64,000 nt of DNA from Athripsodes cinereus (GCA_947579605.1 OX388305.1:40065542-40129541), one strand, 5' to 3'. Positions 45,938 through 58,832 are shown, counted from the first letter of the stretch. The notes: generated from the letters alone by a model not told the origin. Made by a program: numbers and translations.

Positions 45938-46025
45938 TTGTCGATAGCCTGGAAGTAGAGTCTCGGCCTCGTGAACAAGGGGTCTGTGATTTGATCCCAG
46001 GTGCCGGCAAACTCCCCTTTCACGG
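45938..46025 (+). mobile_element. tRNA-derived SINE head
   Basis: Contains tagcctggaagtagagtctc and gatttgatcccaggtgccgg, resembling pol III A and B boxes. The second copy is inside the element at 14035-14502. It is a different family from the SINE at 9415. Confidence 0.65.
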
Positions 46026-46029
46026 CACA

Positions 46030-47258
46030 AGCTTTTAACTTACTGTGAAAGATGTATAAGGTTATATTTGGGTTTATAACAAAACCCATTTTTTTTAAAA
46101 AATGGAAAAAAGTGGGAGACCAATTCTTCGCCGGATGTTCTGCAGAACAAGTGCATGAATCCACTTTTTTATAAATTATAATTTTTTGTACAATAGGTGT
46201 ACCATAGAACAAATAGTTTTGATTCAAATAATGAATAAAGTTTTCCTTTAGCCAGGGTTAATTATAGATATTATGTTTAGATAGACAGTTCCAAATATGC
46301 GTTTTGTTTGCGAAAACGGCTGGAAAAGTTTACAACAATATGTAGATGCCTATAAACTGTGATATTAATAATGTTTTTTTTAGTACCTACTTTGTTTATT
46401 TGATTCTAAGATTATATTACATGTGTTTATTAATTTTTATTTTCACTCAATTATGTATTTAATAATATTTTTGATTGATCAAAATTTAAAATTGATATTG
46501 CGGAATGGAACCGATAAAAAACTTGTAGATTAATCTGTGTGTTGTCGCTATGATGAGGTTCAGTGTTTACTGCAATCAAATCAGTACTGCAACTGCTGTA
46601 AACTAAATTATTATAAAATTGAATACTTTTGGGAGTTATTTTACAATTTAACTTCCTGTTTTGGTAATTTCCCAAGCAGGTTTTGAATCCACAAATAGCT
46701 TTTGCATCAAACTAAGAAGAAATAGTTGGATTGGGGGTTCAAGACCCGTTTTGGATACTAAAATTATCAAATTTGCCTTTTTTCAGCTTTCATGTGATAA
46801 CTTCACTTTTACTGAGTTGGAAATAACCAAGTTCTTTTGCATATATGTATATGTGCACGTGTGTACTAGAATATATCCGTTATATGATATGTATAGTAAC
46901 TTATATTTATATATTAAATTATTAAAGAATTATTATTGATACAAAACACTGCTTTAATCCAATATAAATTTGTTTTAATATTAAAATGTATTCGATTGTG
47001 ATGTTATCATCATCAGTGCTAAACAATTAATGCTGTATTTGCTTTGTATTGAAAAGAATTCTTTAATAATGAATTTCCACAAAGTTACACTTTATGATAT
47101 TGAATATTTATTAAATTATGTTGTATGTATGTGTTGTGCGTCTTGTTTAGTCCAGTGAAATACTAAATACAAATATCTATATGTGAAAATTATAATGGAG
47201 GTTTATTTATTTTCTATTACCCTTTCAATGTTTATCACATTTTCTAGATACCGTACAC
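46030..47258. other. Gene-free AT-rich stretch
   Basis: No exon or bounded element recognised. An open frame at 46661-46939 lacks coding character. Confidence 0.4.
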
Positions 47259-47540
47259 TATAGACCATTAAAGGTCACGTGGTCTTGTCTATGGATTTGC
47301 TTTTGCTTGGGGGGCAAACAGTCAGATTGCGCAAATCATCCTTGTAGGATGTTATGCCATAAGAGAAAAAAAAGAAAGTCAGACGACAAAATAATAACAA
47401 AATCGACACTGACAGTTTTTTTGATCATTAGGTATTCTTTAGGCTTTCCACCTAATATTACACCGTAATCGTCTGTTGTGTTGGGATGCCTGATGCCCCT
47501 CAATGATTTTTCTGTGACGTCATACTTTAATGGTCTATGG
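47259..47540. mobile_element. MITE with ctatagaccattaaag termini
   Basis: Left tatagaccattaaaggtca and right tgacgtcatactttaatggt then ctatgg are inverted repeats of about 16 bp. The 282-bp body has no frame. Confidence 0.7.
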
Positions 47541-48169
47541 ACATATCATATAAATGCTGGGTAGTCACCTCACTCCCAGTATTTTATTGATAGACATCAT
47601 TTTAATGCTAACAACTTTTAGCATGATATGAAGAATTGGTAAGAAAATAAGAACCAGCCTAAGCCATCTTGTAAGTATCGAAGCATTCTTGTTTTTTCAT
47701 GAAAAGGAACTTGCACAATCCGCTATATTTTACAAATAGATGTTAGTTAAATATTTTTTTTATAATGGGATAGTGTTTAATTGCGCATTTAGATTTTAAA
47801 CGTTCAATACTTTATTTGAAGAAAATGTTTATATTGCGTTGAATAGTCTAAAATTAAGGCAATAATTTATAGCATAGTGTTATCAATACAAAAATATAAT
47901 AATGCGATGATTGTGGTTTTGGGGCAATAGCATATATTTTAAAATATGTTTAAATGTTATAGAATAAACATCAAATGTTGAAAACACCGCAATTTCGTAA
48001 AATTTGTAACAGTGCGCAATTTTTATTGGCCAGAGATTGGCCAGAGGCAACAGCAAATTCAAATTTCTGTATTGTCTATGATAAAAAATGCAATGTTGCC
48101 ATAATTTTGAATTTAATGTTGCTATTGATTATAAAACTGGCGGCCGGAATGTCAAGTGTCAACATTCAT

Positions 48170-48278
48170 AACAACATTGTCAAAACTCGAAACAAACAAA
48201 ACGAGATAGTAAACAGAAGTTTGTGTGATTGATTTAAATATATAAGGCAAGTGTAAAATATATAGCGAGATTTTTGCC
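48170..48278 (+). other. Possible non-coding first exon of Rnf220
   Basis: A less AT-rich block ending ttgccg then gtaacc, a fair splice donor. The coding exon at 49763 is preceded by a good acceptor (ttttttttcag ending 49611). A spliced 5' UTR joining the two is plausible, but only splice-like signals support it. Confidence 0.25.
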
Positions 48279-48925
48279 GGTAACCCCATTGGGGGCGCAG
48301 AGCGTTCTCTGGCCAGTAATAGCGACTGTGAAGGCTGATGTCAGTGGATGCTGGATACAGTGCACTTCCCCTATCCATACTTCGAGATGTGTTCAGTGTT
48401 TCATTTACAATTTTTTATCATGTTTCAACCCCCTTGGATTCTTTCAGAAATTCTTATAATTCGCTATATTATTTTGCAAATCTTCTTGGATCTATTTATG
48501 TAATATTTTAAAACAATCAAAAGTTTTGTAACTGGATATAATATCCTCTAAAATGTTGTAAGTGCTAACTGTTCCAAAAAGTTTCTTTTGAGATTGTACT
48601 GTAATATCTACATAAATTGTTTCTTTTTTTGTACTTTCTGAAATATATTTTGATTAAGTTACAAACTACATTCTACAAACTACATAAATTTAACCAGTTG
48701 CATAATTTGTTATTTTTGTGCAATGTTCCTCCTGGAGACATGAATATACTATGGGTGAAAAAATATGTAATGTTTTTGTGGATTTGCTGTGCTCTTGATG
48801 ATTATCATGTGTGTGAGGTGTATCCAGTTTTTTTTAAATATTACATTCATCTTATAATAAAATGCACTGTATGGGCATCCACTTATTGTACATGCTGGCA
48901 TTCCACAAGCAATAATATTTATCTA

Positions 48926-49558
48926 CAGTGGCGTAACTATATCATCTGGGGCCCGTGGCAAATCCATTGAATGGGGCCCCCCAGTAAAAATAGTCACATT
49001 AAAATTTAATTTCAATAAATTACATAAGTAGTAACCCAACAGTATTACTCATATTTTGTGCATTTTAGCTGTATGTCTAATAAATTTTATATTCAAAAAG
49101 TATTATATAATTTTTATGAAATAACATTTTAATATTAACAAGATATTTATTGATATATGTTTTTTTTCTTCGAGATTTCTGTTCTGCAAAAGTGTTTTTT
49201 TATGAAAGCGTTTAAATCTTAATAATATTTAAAAAATATTATAATTAAATTAAAAAACACAATTTCATTCCACTATAAAAAATTGTTTAATTAAAACGTT
49301 TTTAACTATAATGTAGTCATCATCAGTTACAACACAATACTAAATTTAAAATTAAAAGACATAATAATTAAAATCTAAGGAGGGGTGTGTGGAGGGTGGG
49401 GGTGACAACTTCATGGGTGGGTTCAGGAACAAAAGTAGTGGTGAGGTTATTTGGGGCTGTTGAATATTTAATAATTAATTTGGTTAAAAATCTTTGATTA
49501 CTTCTGAGCTCGTGGTCACTGGGACGGGGGGCCCTGCCACCCTATAGTTATGCCACTG
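48926..49558. mobile_element. hAT-type element, 633 bp
   Basis: Begins cagtggcgtaactatatc and ends ctatagttatgccactg. The flanking 8-mer tttatcta is identical on both sides (48918-48925 and 49559-49566), a perfect hAT target-site duplication. No transposase frame remains. It lies just upstream of the Rnf220 coding start. Confidence 0.95.
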
Positions 49559-49762
49559 TTTATCTATATCCCTTTTTTCTGTGTTAATTTTAATTGCAAT
49601 GTTTTTTTTCAGTTCTCCGACAGGTTGTAAAGTAAAGATAAGTGTTCAGTGTTAATATAAATGTTTATTTGTGAAACAAACAAGACGTGATGAACAGCAG
49701 TGTGATGTTTGTTTTAAATAAATCAGTTTTATTTATTTGTTATTATTTACATTTGAGTTGCA

Positions 49763-52700
49763 ATGTTTGCTCACTACACCGAGTCAAACATGGAGTCTGA
49801 CAACAGTGGCAACTGTAACAATTATAGTAGAGTAGATAGCCAACCTTCGTACAGCGGGGGGGCCTATGTCTATCAGGAGTGCATTAGCGGAGTAGACACT
49901 GATCAGGCAACCATTCTCAACGGAGTAAGAAATCGAAGGAAAGTGACTGATAATCCATGTTGTCCGGTGTGCTCTTGTACCCTGAGACATCACGAGTTAC
50001 ATTCTCACCTCATTAAGGAAATGGATAACCTCAACAAATTGTCAATGCCGTCTAATAAAAGAAAAAGTGCCGGGACACCCAACTCTTCTTGTTCGGGTGG
50101 CTCCAATGGATTCAGTGAGGATATCGATGTCACTGGGGCACCGGGGAGTGAGGTGTATGAGGTAATTATATAATATTTAACTTTATCCCACTGAACCTTC
50201 ATACCAACTTTTAAACATGCTGAATGGGGAATAGTTTTATGCTTTTATTTGTTTTTCTTTATAAATATAATCTGTGGAATGTAAAAAAATAAAATGTAAC
50301 ATAATATTTTTAAATGTCTATCAAAAAAAAAACATAGAGGTCACTCTAACTATATGGTAAATAACATAAAAAAATCAGTTCAGCAGTTTTCTGTAGAGTC
50401 TCTGATAAAGCATCGGTCTTTTATTATTTACTGCAAGTTTTCCAATGCCCTGTAAAGGCAGGTTTTGTTAAAATATTATAAATTAAACATTTAACATCTC
50501 CAATTCACTGATCATGAGGTTTGCCACTCATTCTGGCATGAAGAAGATTACTTGGATATTTATTATATATGGTCGGTTTACCTGCTACCACTTGTGGGAT
50601 ATGCCTTGATGGTGTATTGTTCATACACAATAATTAACATATACAATATATGATCAAAATCAATGTCGTAATATTCTACCTCTCTAATAGAAATATATAG
50701 GGAGTGAAAAGCTATTAAAATACAGAGATAGCAGATCACGTAATAGAAGAAGGACATTCTTTCAACGAAAACAATGTAGAGTTGTTGCACAAATGCCCAA
50801 AAGGATTGAAAATGAAATTTTTGTAGAAATTAAAGAAAACAAAAAACATCAGTTCCAATGATATAATTAACATCCAAATCCCCCCCCCCCATTACCCGCC
50901 TTTTTACCAATACACCCTTACCTGCTCTTAATAATGTGCTACAAACACCTCCATAGATCCCAGACACACTTTATAAATTATATTATTTTTAAACATCTGT
51001 AATTTGTCTTCCTTGTATTTAGTTTCTAATAAAAACTCACTGATGATGGGTGTCTACCCGAAAGGTCTTCGAGTCAAATAATATTATTCATAGTGAAAGT
51101 AATACAGTGTTCTATTTTAAATCTATTTTAATTCTATGGAAATGAACTTTCACAAAGCTATTCCAATCATTATTAAAATTTGTTTGTCTGCAGCGAGTGC
51201 GTCGTAACAGAGAGAGAAGACTGCGCGCGGTGTCAAGGAGAGCGCAGGCCTCAGCCAACAGCAATGCAACCAGTAGTAGTACCAGTGGTAGCTGTGTGGT
51301 GTGTCCTGTGTGTGGAAGGAGAGTGCCTGCAGCCACTGCAGAGAGACATGTGGACACCTGCCTCAGGAACGAGGATAGAAATGTAGATGTGGAGGTAGTA
51401 ATAATAAAAAATAAATTTTATTTTATTTATTTATTTCATCTTGTAACAATATATCACTGAGATGAATGGTAGGTAAAACATTTGAAATTTTTAAAGTTGT
51501 AGGTATATATAGTTCAATTCAATATTTTTCCACTATCGAAATCAAGGTTTTTCAAATCACGTGATAAGCATGACACAGAGGAATTGGGAATGTTATCTAA
51601 GTTTAAAGAGTACTCTTAACCAAGCCTTGAGTCGATTCACAAGCGTTGAAACTCTTTGTCATGCACTTCTAAAGGAAGTTCACATATGTATGTGTATAAT
51701 ATACAACATACCTACCTAGTTGATACCTATTCAAATAGGTTGACTATGGATGAGTGTGATCAATTGGAATGATTAATCTAGAGTGGCCCAAAATATGATT
51801 AACATCTACATTTCTAGTAAGTAAAATCCTGTTCCCGACATTCAATTGTGTCAAAAATTCATAACATAATTATGGAATATACTGCTCCACTAGACTAAGG
51901 TCTGTTCTGGGGCAAGCATCTAATGCAAATATGCAACTATAGTCTGGAATAATAAACTAGAACTAAAAGGATGCATTGCAAAGCTTAACAGGCTACAAAA
52001 AATAGCCTTCAAAATCTTTGATAAAGACCAAAGAAGTGGAAAGACATCACTCTCGTGTTGTTTAATCTATAGCAGAAGGAAAAGCTTGTTTCTATTAATC
52101 CAATTTTGCAATTGTTTATGTATCAATACTAAAGTCAATACAAAAATCAATACAAAAAAAAAAGAGATAAAATAATTGTTCACTTGTCAGAATGATGTGG
52201 ACGACACAGCAGAAGAAGATGGAGCAGGTGGCGTAGGTGAGGGTGATGAGGATGGGAGAGGATTTGGTGCCTGGTACAGTTGGGGCAGTGAGGAGAGGGT
52301 GAGGGCGGGGGCACTGCAACTCAGAGAGGGGGGAGCACTGCCGCACGGGGCTCTGCTGGTACGCAGGGCATCCACAGACACTACACTGGTGAGTGCATAC
52401 CGCTACTACACTGCGAGGGTGTCTGGGGTGTGTTTAGGTTTATGTTAAACCCAGAGATTCATCAACATAATACATGTATGTGTTTGTACCCATAATGCTA
52501 GATTTTTTATCATAGTTTGGGACTAGCTTCATCTGTATGAATTGTCCATGCAGTTTATGTATATGATATTTTACACTTTTAAAATATCTATATTATGTGT
52601 CAACAAAAAACATGTAATATTACTGCAAACCGTTTTGAATTATGTAACTCATATTTTGTGATGTGCACTGTTTAACTGTTTTTTTTTTTTTATTTTTTTT

Positions 52701-55700
52701 TTTTTTTTTATAGTTTACGCAAACATACAGTTATTACAATACATAGGTAATACAAATAGTTTGTTTGCATAAAATAAAATATTGTGAACTCAATACTACA
52801 ACTATATATGGTGAGTTACAATTAGGGGATTCGATCCCGACCCTTTTTTCTAATCCCGGGATTTCGGGATTATCTATAGTTGATCCCGGGATCCCGGGAC
52901 TAGTCCCGGGATTGTATTGATAATGTAAAGTGGTAACAAAAAGTCAGTAGGCCATGTCAAAATCACTTTTTTTTACTTATCTGGCAATGAATTTAAGTTT
53001 TGAATCTGCAAAAAGTCGGTTAAACAAAATTACACTTCAAACTTCTTCTAAAATAAACAAACAAGACACTTCTGTTTATGATTTATAAAAGTAACAATTT
53101 AACTTTTTTTATATTTTGAAATTGAATTTTTGTATTTGTATTTATTTCATAGTTTTAACCAGAGATGTGAAGTATTTGAAATGAAAGTACTTAAAACACA
53201 AGTACAAAATACAATATAAGTATTTTCATTTTGTATTTCAAATACCTTTTCGTAAAAAGTATTTTGTATTTTATTTGAAATACTTTTTTTGATTATTTTG
53301 TGTTTTACACAAAATACCTTTTTATTTGTATGAAACAAAATTCTGCCATTAATTGATATGCGCGTATGCAAGTTTTTTTTGTCAATTTGTTGAATTACGA
53401 ATACAACGTTTCTATTAGAGTACTCCATATTTGAGATATACACACATAATAATGATGATTGAACTAATTATACATGACGCCGTTGAATGATCCATGACCA
53501 TTCCAAGGGCGCTGTGATTTCTTCTGAGCTGCAGCGTTTTCAACTTTGTCTGCAGGTAATCTGTTCCAGGCAATTGACGCTGAGACTCTGGTTCTCCTTT
53601 CTGTAAATTTAGAGGTATTTGCAATATTGAACTCTACGAGTTTGTTCACGGCTTTAGAAGCTGAGCACAGTCTTCGACTCAAATTTTTGTCAGCGGAATA
53701 GGTCAGTGGGTGGTGTGTTACCTTGTGGACAGTGAGACACAGTTTAAACTCCACTCTCTCTGAGACTCTCAGCTAGCGTAGACTTCTTATTAGTGAAGTG
53801 ATGTGGCAGCTCTGATTCTCTCTGTAAATGATTCGGAGGCAACATTAAAAACCATCTGAAAACGATCAAGAAAGGTCTGGAGCAGTCCTGTATATAATAT
53901 GATGTTACAGTAGTCCGTACGATTTAAGATTTGGAGTATCCATCCTGATTTATTCTGGAGCCCAAGTTCAGGAATTCTCTAACCTGCTTGATACTCACTC
54001 CATTTATGACAATTTTCGCAGTCGCCTCATCTCTTCGAACAACCATACATTTTGGTTTGTCTTTATTTATTTTTATGTTGTATTTTGATAGTTCTTCCTA
54101 AGACTTTATTCAACTCATCTTCATTATCTGCAAGCAATGCTATATCAAATCATGTTAACTCTTTCATCATTTATCTATACTCTTGTCCAGTTATTCATTT
54201 CTTCTATCTATTCATCAATGGCTCGCTGTATATAATAGTTAAAGAGTGCTGGAAATATTGAATACCCCTGTCTTACACCTTGTTCGACTATTTGTAAAAG
54301 GTATTTTAAATAAGTATTTCAAAAAACGTATTTTGTACTTAAATACCATTTTGAAAAAGTATTTAGTATTTTGTATTTGAAATACAAAAATTCAAAAGTA
54401 TTTGTATTTTGTGTTTAAATACTTTTTTGAAAGTATTTTGCACATCTCTGGTTTTAACCCAGAACAGTTTTTGTTTAGTGGGGCAATATATTCTATAATG
54501 TGTTTATTTATGTTTGTTTGTATGTACTATTTTGGAATATTTAAAAAAAATCAACTTAGACTTATTTAGCTAAACCCATAACAAAAAAATACATACTACA
54601 GGGATCAATGTTTAAACTCGTATTTTTAAATCAAATTTACCAGAGACTTTATGAATTATTTATTCGAATTAGGTCAATGAGTGATTTTTAGATGCTATTT
54701 TTTAAATTATCAAATCGCTCAAGCATTGTTAAAAGACTATTTCAACGCGATTTGCAGTTAAACAATAAATTAAGCTCTCTTCCATGTTCCTTTTCAATAT
54801 AGTTTTGAAGCATAGTATCATTCTTCAAAGATGCTCTTTTAAAAATAAGAACCACTACGAACTTTCTTTACGACTTCATTAATATTCCGGTCATTGGTCA
54901 AACTCACCATTACCGATTTTAATGACTAATCCTGAGTCCAGTTCTTCATTATCACCATCCAAATCATCAATAAAGGCGATATCCGTTTATGTATTAAATA
55001 AATAAATAAATAAAATATCATCACTGATAGGTTCATTTGCAGGTATTTTTATACAATAAATCACAAACGGCTAAGTGAATACCGTGTGCAAAATAAACTA
55101 GGTGCTTTGCATTAACAAGTTTTCCAACTGTAATTTGGACCATCAGTAAATATTGCCAAAATATCGTTTTCTAGTGAGATATCGAACTCAGATTAACGCT
55201 CTTTTTAGATACTAACACAAGCTTCGGCTGTCAGTGATTCATTGATGTGCTTGAGTCCCAAATATTTGACTTATTGTATAATTGTATTAATCCCGAAAAT
55301 CCCGGGATTTCTTAAATTTAATCCCGAAAATTTCGGGACTAAAATACGACCGGGATCCCGGGATTCGGGATCCCGGGATCGAATCCCCTAGTTACAATCC
55401 ATTGGATTGGTCTGCAACGAGTTTGGATTGTCTTCTCCATTCCTCCCTATTTTCAGCTAGTCTCTTTAGTTGTATGTATGTACCACAGTTCATGTCATTC
55501 TTCAGTTGGTCCATATAAGCGTCTCTTGGTCAGCTTCTACCATTTCTGCCTTAGGTCCTATCTTCCGTGATGGTGATAAGCAGTCCTGGGTGCCTGATAT
55601 TGTGGCCAATCCAGTTAGCTCGTACTATAACTAGACATCTCAAATCAATAGTTTTGAGATAATGGATAAATCATGACATGACAGGACTCAGAAGGGTAGT

Positions 55701-58423
55701 AATTAATATTATGTTATATATTATGTTATTGAAACACTTTGATTACAGTACAAGAGAGCCTCTTAATTCATTATTATTACTAGAAATTACTCAAACATTA
55801 AAGGGAAACATCGGGAACACATAACTCAAAACTGTCAAAATTCTAGATATCTAGTTCTAGTATTGAGCCCATAATCATAAATGTTATGTTAAATTAGCAA
55901 ACAGAAAAAAATATTTATATGTGCGTATTATTATTTCAGGTTGTAGATGGCGATGAGGATGATGTGATATACGGCCCCCCACAGTACTCCCCCGAGAGGA
56001 TCGCCCCCCAGGTGACACTCTACAAATAATATTGTTTTTGTTACAAGAGCTGGGTAAATCAACAGCTTAACTCATTGCATGTGGTAAATCAACAGCTTAA
56101 CAGCATTGTTAATCTCTAAACGAAAAAGTTAAATTTGCAACTTGTTTAGTCATTATGTTTTTGAAAATGTAATGTGAGTTGCTGGTAATATATTATTCCC
56201 TCACGTCGTATCCCAAGTGGGGTAGGCAGAGAGAACGGAACGCCATATAGATCTGTCCTTACATACTTTTTTCACTTCTTCCACATTCATACAATTTCTC
56301 ATGCACGCATGTCGATTTCTCTCACTCAATACACGGACGGCCTTGAGAATTTGATCTACATGGTCAAGCCATGTAGTTCTCGGACACCTGCTCTTCTTCA
56401 CATCCCTTCTTTCAGACAAGTATATCCTCTTTTTCATTCTTTCCTCTTCCATTCGTTTCACATGACCAAACCACCTCAATTTATTCACACGCATTCTATC
56501 CACAACACTCCCCTTACATCCACCCATTCTTCTGATATTCTCATTCTTCACTCTATCACGCGACGTTTTACCAACCATTCTCCTCAAGTAATTATAGTCA
56601 CCAACACAAAAAAGCTGCAATCTAGAAACATGAAAGGTATTTGACTTTTGGTGAACATTGGTGTTCTGAATAAACATGTGGACCTACCGGAGAAAGTAAT
56701 TTTTTAGCGGAACCTAATGTTGCAATAAAAAAAAGTTTATACTTGATAACAAGTCTTATAGAAATTCATTCACTTGTTATTTAGTTAATTATTAGTGCCT
56801 AGTTCTGGTTGCAGCTGCACTCACAACTTATAAAGAAAAAACAACAGTAAACATATATTTTGCCAGCAATAATATTTGAGAATGACAGTACTACTAAGTA
56901 CTTAACATAAGTTTATTTTGATGTAGCACTCGATAGTAACTAGAGGATGGTCTTCATGTATGTTGTTTGTATTACAGGAGGAGGATATGGCTGTGTACAA
57001 TAGCAGCAGCCAGGACCTGCCTGTGTATGAGGAACAGGCTCCTCCTCTCACAGAAGACAGAGGAGATATCACCATCACCACACATAACAAGGTACACTCT
57101 CTGTTTATTTTTGTTGAAGAAGGATGAAAGTGGAATATGTGCTGTGGAGATGTGATAATACATTGCAAGATGGAGTCAGGAGTAAAGAAAATTGAGAACG
57201 AGTGAATAATATTTATTTATTTATTCTTTTTGCACATCATCAATACATAACAGTGTTAACAAATAATATAAAATTTTAAAACTAGGTCGATGTGCAGTGG
57301 CGAGATTATCACTATAAAGTTATCACTATTTATCAGTTTTTAAAGTGCTCGTCAATGACACTAGCGTGTCGAAACCGGTCGCAAAATAAAAATAGTGATA
57401 ATTTAAAAACATAGTAAGAAAACTCATTTCTATTAATCATGTGGCGAAATTATCACATTGTAAATGCCAATAATATTAATAATATAATATTTATCTTTAT
57501 ACCTACCATTGTAATGTAATGAATACAATTCCGCGCCTTTGAGATGGATGCTCCATTAAATGGTGCCGAATAAATCATCCAACATGCATACCATACTGGC
57601 TGTGCTGAGCCACACTGAGTTGTGACAAGATTATGAATGCTCAATCTATACCTTGTTTCAGGATGGAGGAGGAACGAGTACCGCTGCCTCCTCTGAGACA
57701 GTGGTGAGTGCCCTCAAGGCCAGGATACGGGAGTTGGAACAGAGACTGGAGTATAAGAATAATGATGTATGTTACAATAAACACTTTTATCTAATGGTTG
57801 GTCTCTGTGTTTTTGCAATAATGCATCAAGGTGTAAAAATCTAATAAAAATGTTGTCATTCTCGCTTTGCTAACATACAATGTTCCAGTACAACCAGAAC
57901 AGTGAGAATGATGACCTTTGTCCATGGACACCGAAAGTGATAACTTAAGCCAGCCTAGAACCAATTCGTAAGCGTTGGGACGCCTTTCTCTCTTCTTCCG
58001 ATTAGATTTTGCACAATGTTGCATTGTGTAGACATGGCTCTCCTATCCAGATGTCTGATTGGTTTTGTCATCTGCACCCAAATCCGGTTAAACAATAAAA
58101 AATTAATAAATATTCTATGTATAATGAGTAACTCACTCTTAATTAATCAATTTACAATATTGTCTTGACATCTGGTATAGAAACTGGCTGAATATGTTTT
58201 CTGACAACTGTGCAAAGCAATATCCTTCTCATCACTTGATGTTTTAATGTTTCAGATGAAGTGTTTGATATGTATGGGGGCTTATACGGAGCCCGTTGTG
58301 TCCATACAATGCTGGCACGTGCACTGCGAGACCTGCTGGCTGGAGTCCCTCAGGGCCAAGAAGACTTGCCCGCAGTGTAACGCCATCACAACTACCACAC
58401 ATCTCCGCAGGATTTACATTTAA
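49763..58423 (+). CDS. Rnf220: E3 ubiquitin-protein ligase RNF220
   Basis: Seven exons, all joined in phase 0: 49763-50161, 51194-51394, 52191-52388, 55940-56011, 56978-57091, 57662-57766 and 58256-58423; 418 residues. An in-frame TGA just upstream supports the ATG at 49763. Residues 65-90 hold a first zinc site (CCPVC...HSHL). Residues 170-189 are a C2HC finger (C170, C173, H185, C189). FGAWYSWGSEERVRAGALQL, DGDEDDVIYGPPQYSPE and the coiled coil SALKARIRELEQRLE match the conserved central region of the family. The last exon is a C3HC4 RING (C366, C369, C382, H384, C387, C390, C401, C404) ending in LRRIYI, the family's C-terminus. In vertebrates RNF220 ubiquitinates nuclear targets and modulates Wnt and Hedgehog signalling. 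This form is shorter at the N-terminus than the human protein. Introns carry nested transposons. A possible AATAAA is at 58833. Confidence 0.95.
50565..50620 (-). repeat. Dispersed LINE-tail repeat fragment, minus copy
   Basis: Contains cctgctaccacttgtgggat and atgccttgatgg, in reverse orientation to the 37635 family. It lies in Rnf220 intron 1. Confidence 0.5.
51620..51870 (+). repeat. Interspersed repeat shared with 61921-62250
   Basis: Matches 62040-62250 nearly base for base: catgcacttctaaaggaagt, ggttgactatggatgagtgt and ttctagtaagtaaaatcc occur in both. No coding content. It lies in Rnf220 intron 2. Confidence 0.75.
52490..52570 (+). repeat. SINE tail fragment
   Basis: Contains agtttgggactagcttcatc and tgaattgtcc, the 3' end of the SINE at 9415. 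It is just after the Rnf220 exon 52191-52388. Confidence 0.5.
53160..54450. mobile_element. Second hAT element nested in the first
   Basis: Begins cagagatgtgaagtatttg and ends attttgcacatctctg. The flanking 8-mer gttttaac is identical at 53152-53159 and 54451-54458. Subterminal sequence is rich in aaatacaaaatac. Its core is occupied by LINE-derived sequence. Confidence 0.93.
53464..54300 (-). pseudogene. LINE reverse-transcriptase relic inside the nested hAT
   Basis: On the minus strand, plus-strand 54290-54240 reads GVRQGYSIFPALFN, a form of the reverse transcriptase QGVRQG...S..LFN motif. Further down comes the decayed ADD region, then KPKCMVVRRDE and VNGVS-like thumb sequence (53980-54040). 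At 53464-53754 an open frame contains TRVSASIAWNRLPADKVENA, typical of a LINE terminus. Stops and frameshifts are present. The two parts may come from different LINEs. Confidence 0.72.
56201..56677 (-). pseudogene. LINE reverse-transcriptase C-terminal fragment
   Basis: Open frame of 158 residues with KTSRDRVKNENIRRMGG, NKLRWFGHVKRMEEERMKKR, RRDVKKSRCPRTTWLDHVDQ and WRSVLSAYPTWD. It lacks the polymerase core and is antisense in an Rnf220 intron. It is the longest copy of the family in the window. Confidence 0.88.
57092..57661. other. Rnf220 intron with retroelement-tail hairpin
   Basis: At 57349-57377 is cgtcaatgaca, loop, gtgtcgaaacc, one of four similar hairpins. The preceding ttgcacatcatc and gtgcagtggcgagattatca blocks also occur at 38520-38620, so this is a dispersed repeat. 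Confidence 0.5.
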
Positions 58424-58832
58424 TATACGGACACAATATGTTCAAGGGATATTCTCATGTAGATGTGGTGCGTATTTCTTAAAAATACATACAGTCGCAC
58501 TTACAAACACAGAATAACTACTATTCCTACACTGTTAGATCTGATATAAGTGTTGTTATGACCGACTTTACGCCTGACTAAAATTATTCCTTAGCGAATT
58601 ATATTCCTTCTAAATTTCAAAACTCCAAGTTTCGGCATAATGCTGAATATATCAACCATAGAAAAATAGTTCTTTGGTTTTTGTTTTTTATGGAGATAAC
58701 AAATTATGCAGATAAGGTTTTCTTTAATTAGTTTGGGTTAACTTAATACATGTCTTGTTAGAGAGGTCTAAATATACATTTTCTTTACCGAGTACGGCTG
58801 AAAAAAATATTCCAGTGCAGCAGCAGAAATGT

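Larger units (their letters stand above)
52823..55390 (-). mobile_element. hAT transposon (outer), degenerate transposase
   Basis: Termini taggggattcgatcccg (52823-52839) and cgggatcgaatccccta (55374-55390) are perfect inverted repeats. The 8-mer gttacaat is duplicated exactly at 52815-52822 and 55391-55398. Subterminal regions repeat cccgggat many times, as hAT transposase-binding sites often do. On the minus strand at about 54660-54850 the translation runs LKNDTMLQNYIEKEHGRELN, then NCKSR, a stop where RW is expected, NSLLTMLERFDN, resembling the hAT RWNS...ML.RF motif. Several frameshifts and stops mark it as dead. A second hAT element is inserted inside. Confidence 0.93.

Noticed and set aside
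46661..46939. 92-codon open frame
   Set aside because: AT-driven composition without domains or splice signals.
47975..48232. 85-codon open frame upstream of Rnf220
   Set aside because: No conserved content, and it overlaps the likely 5' non-coding region of Rnf220.
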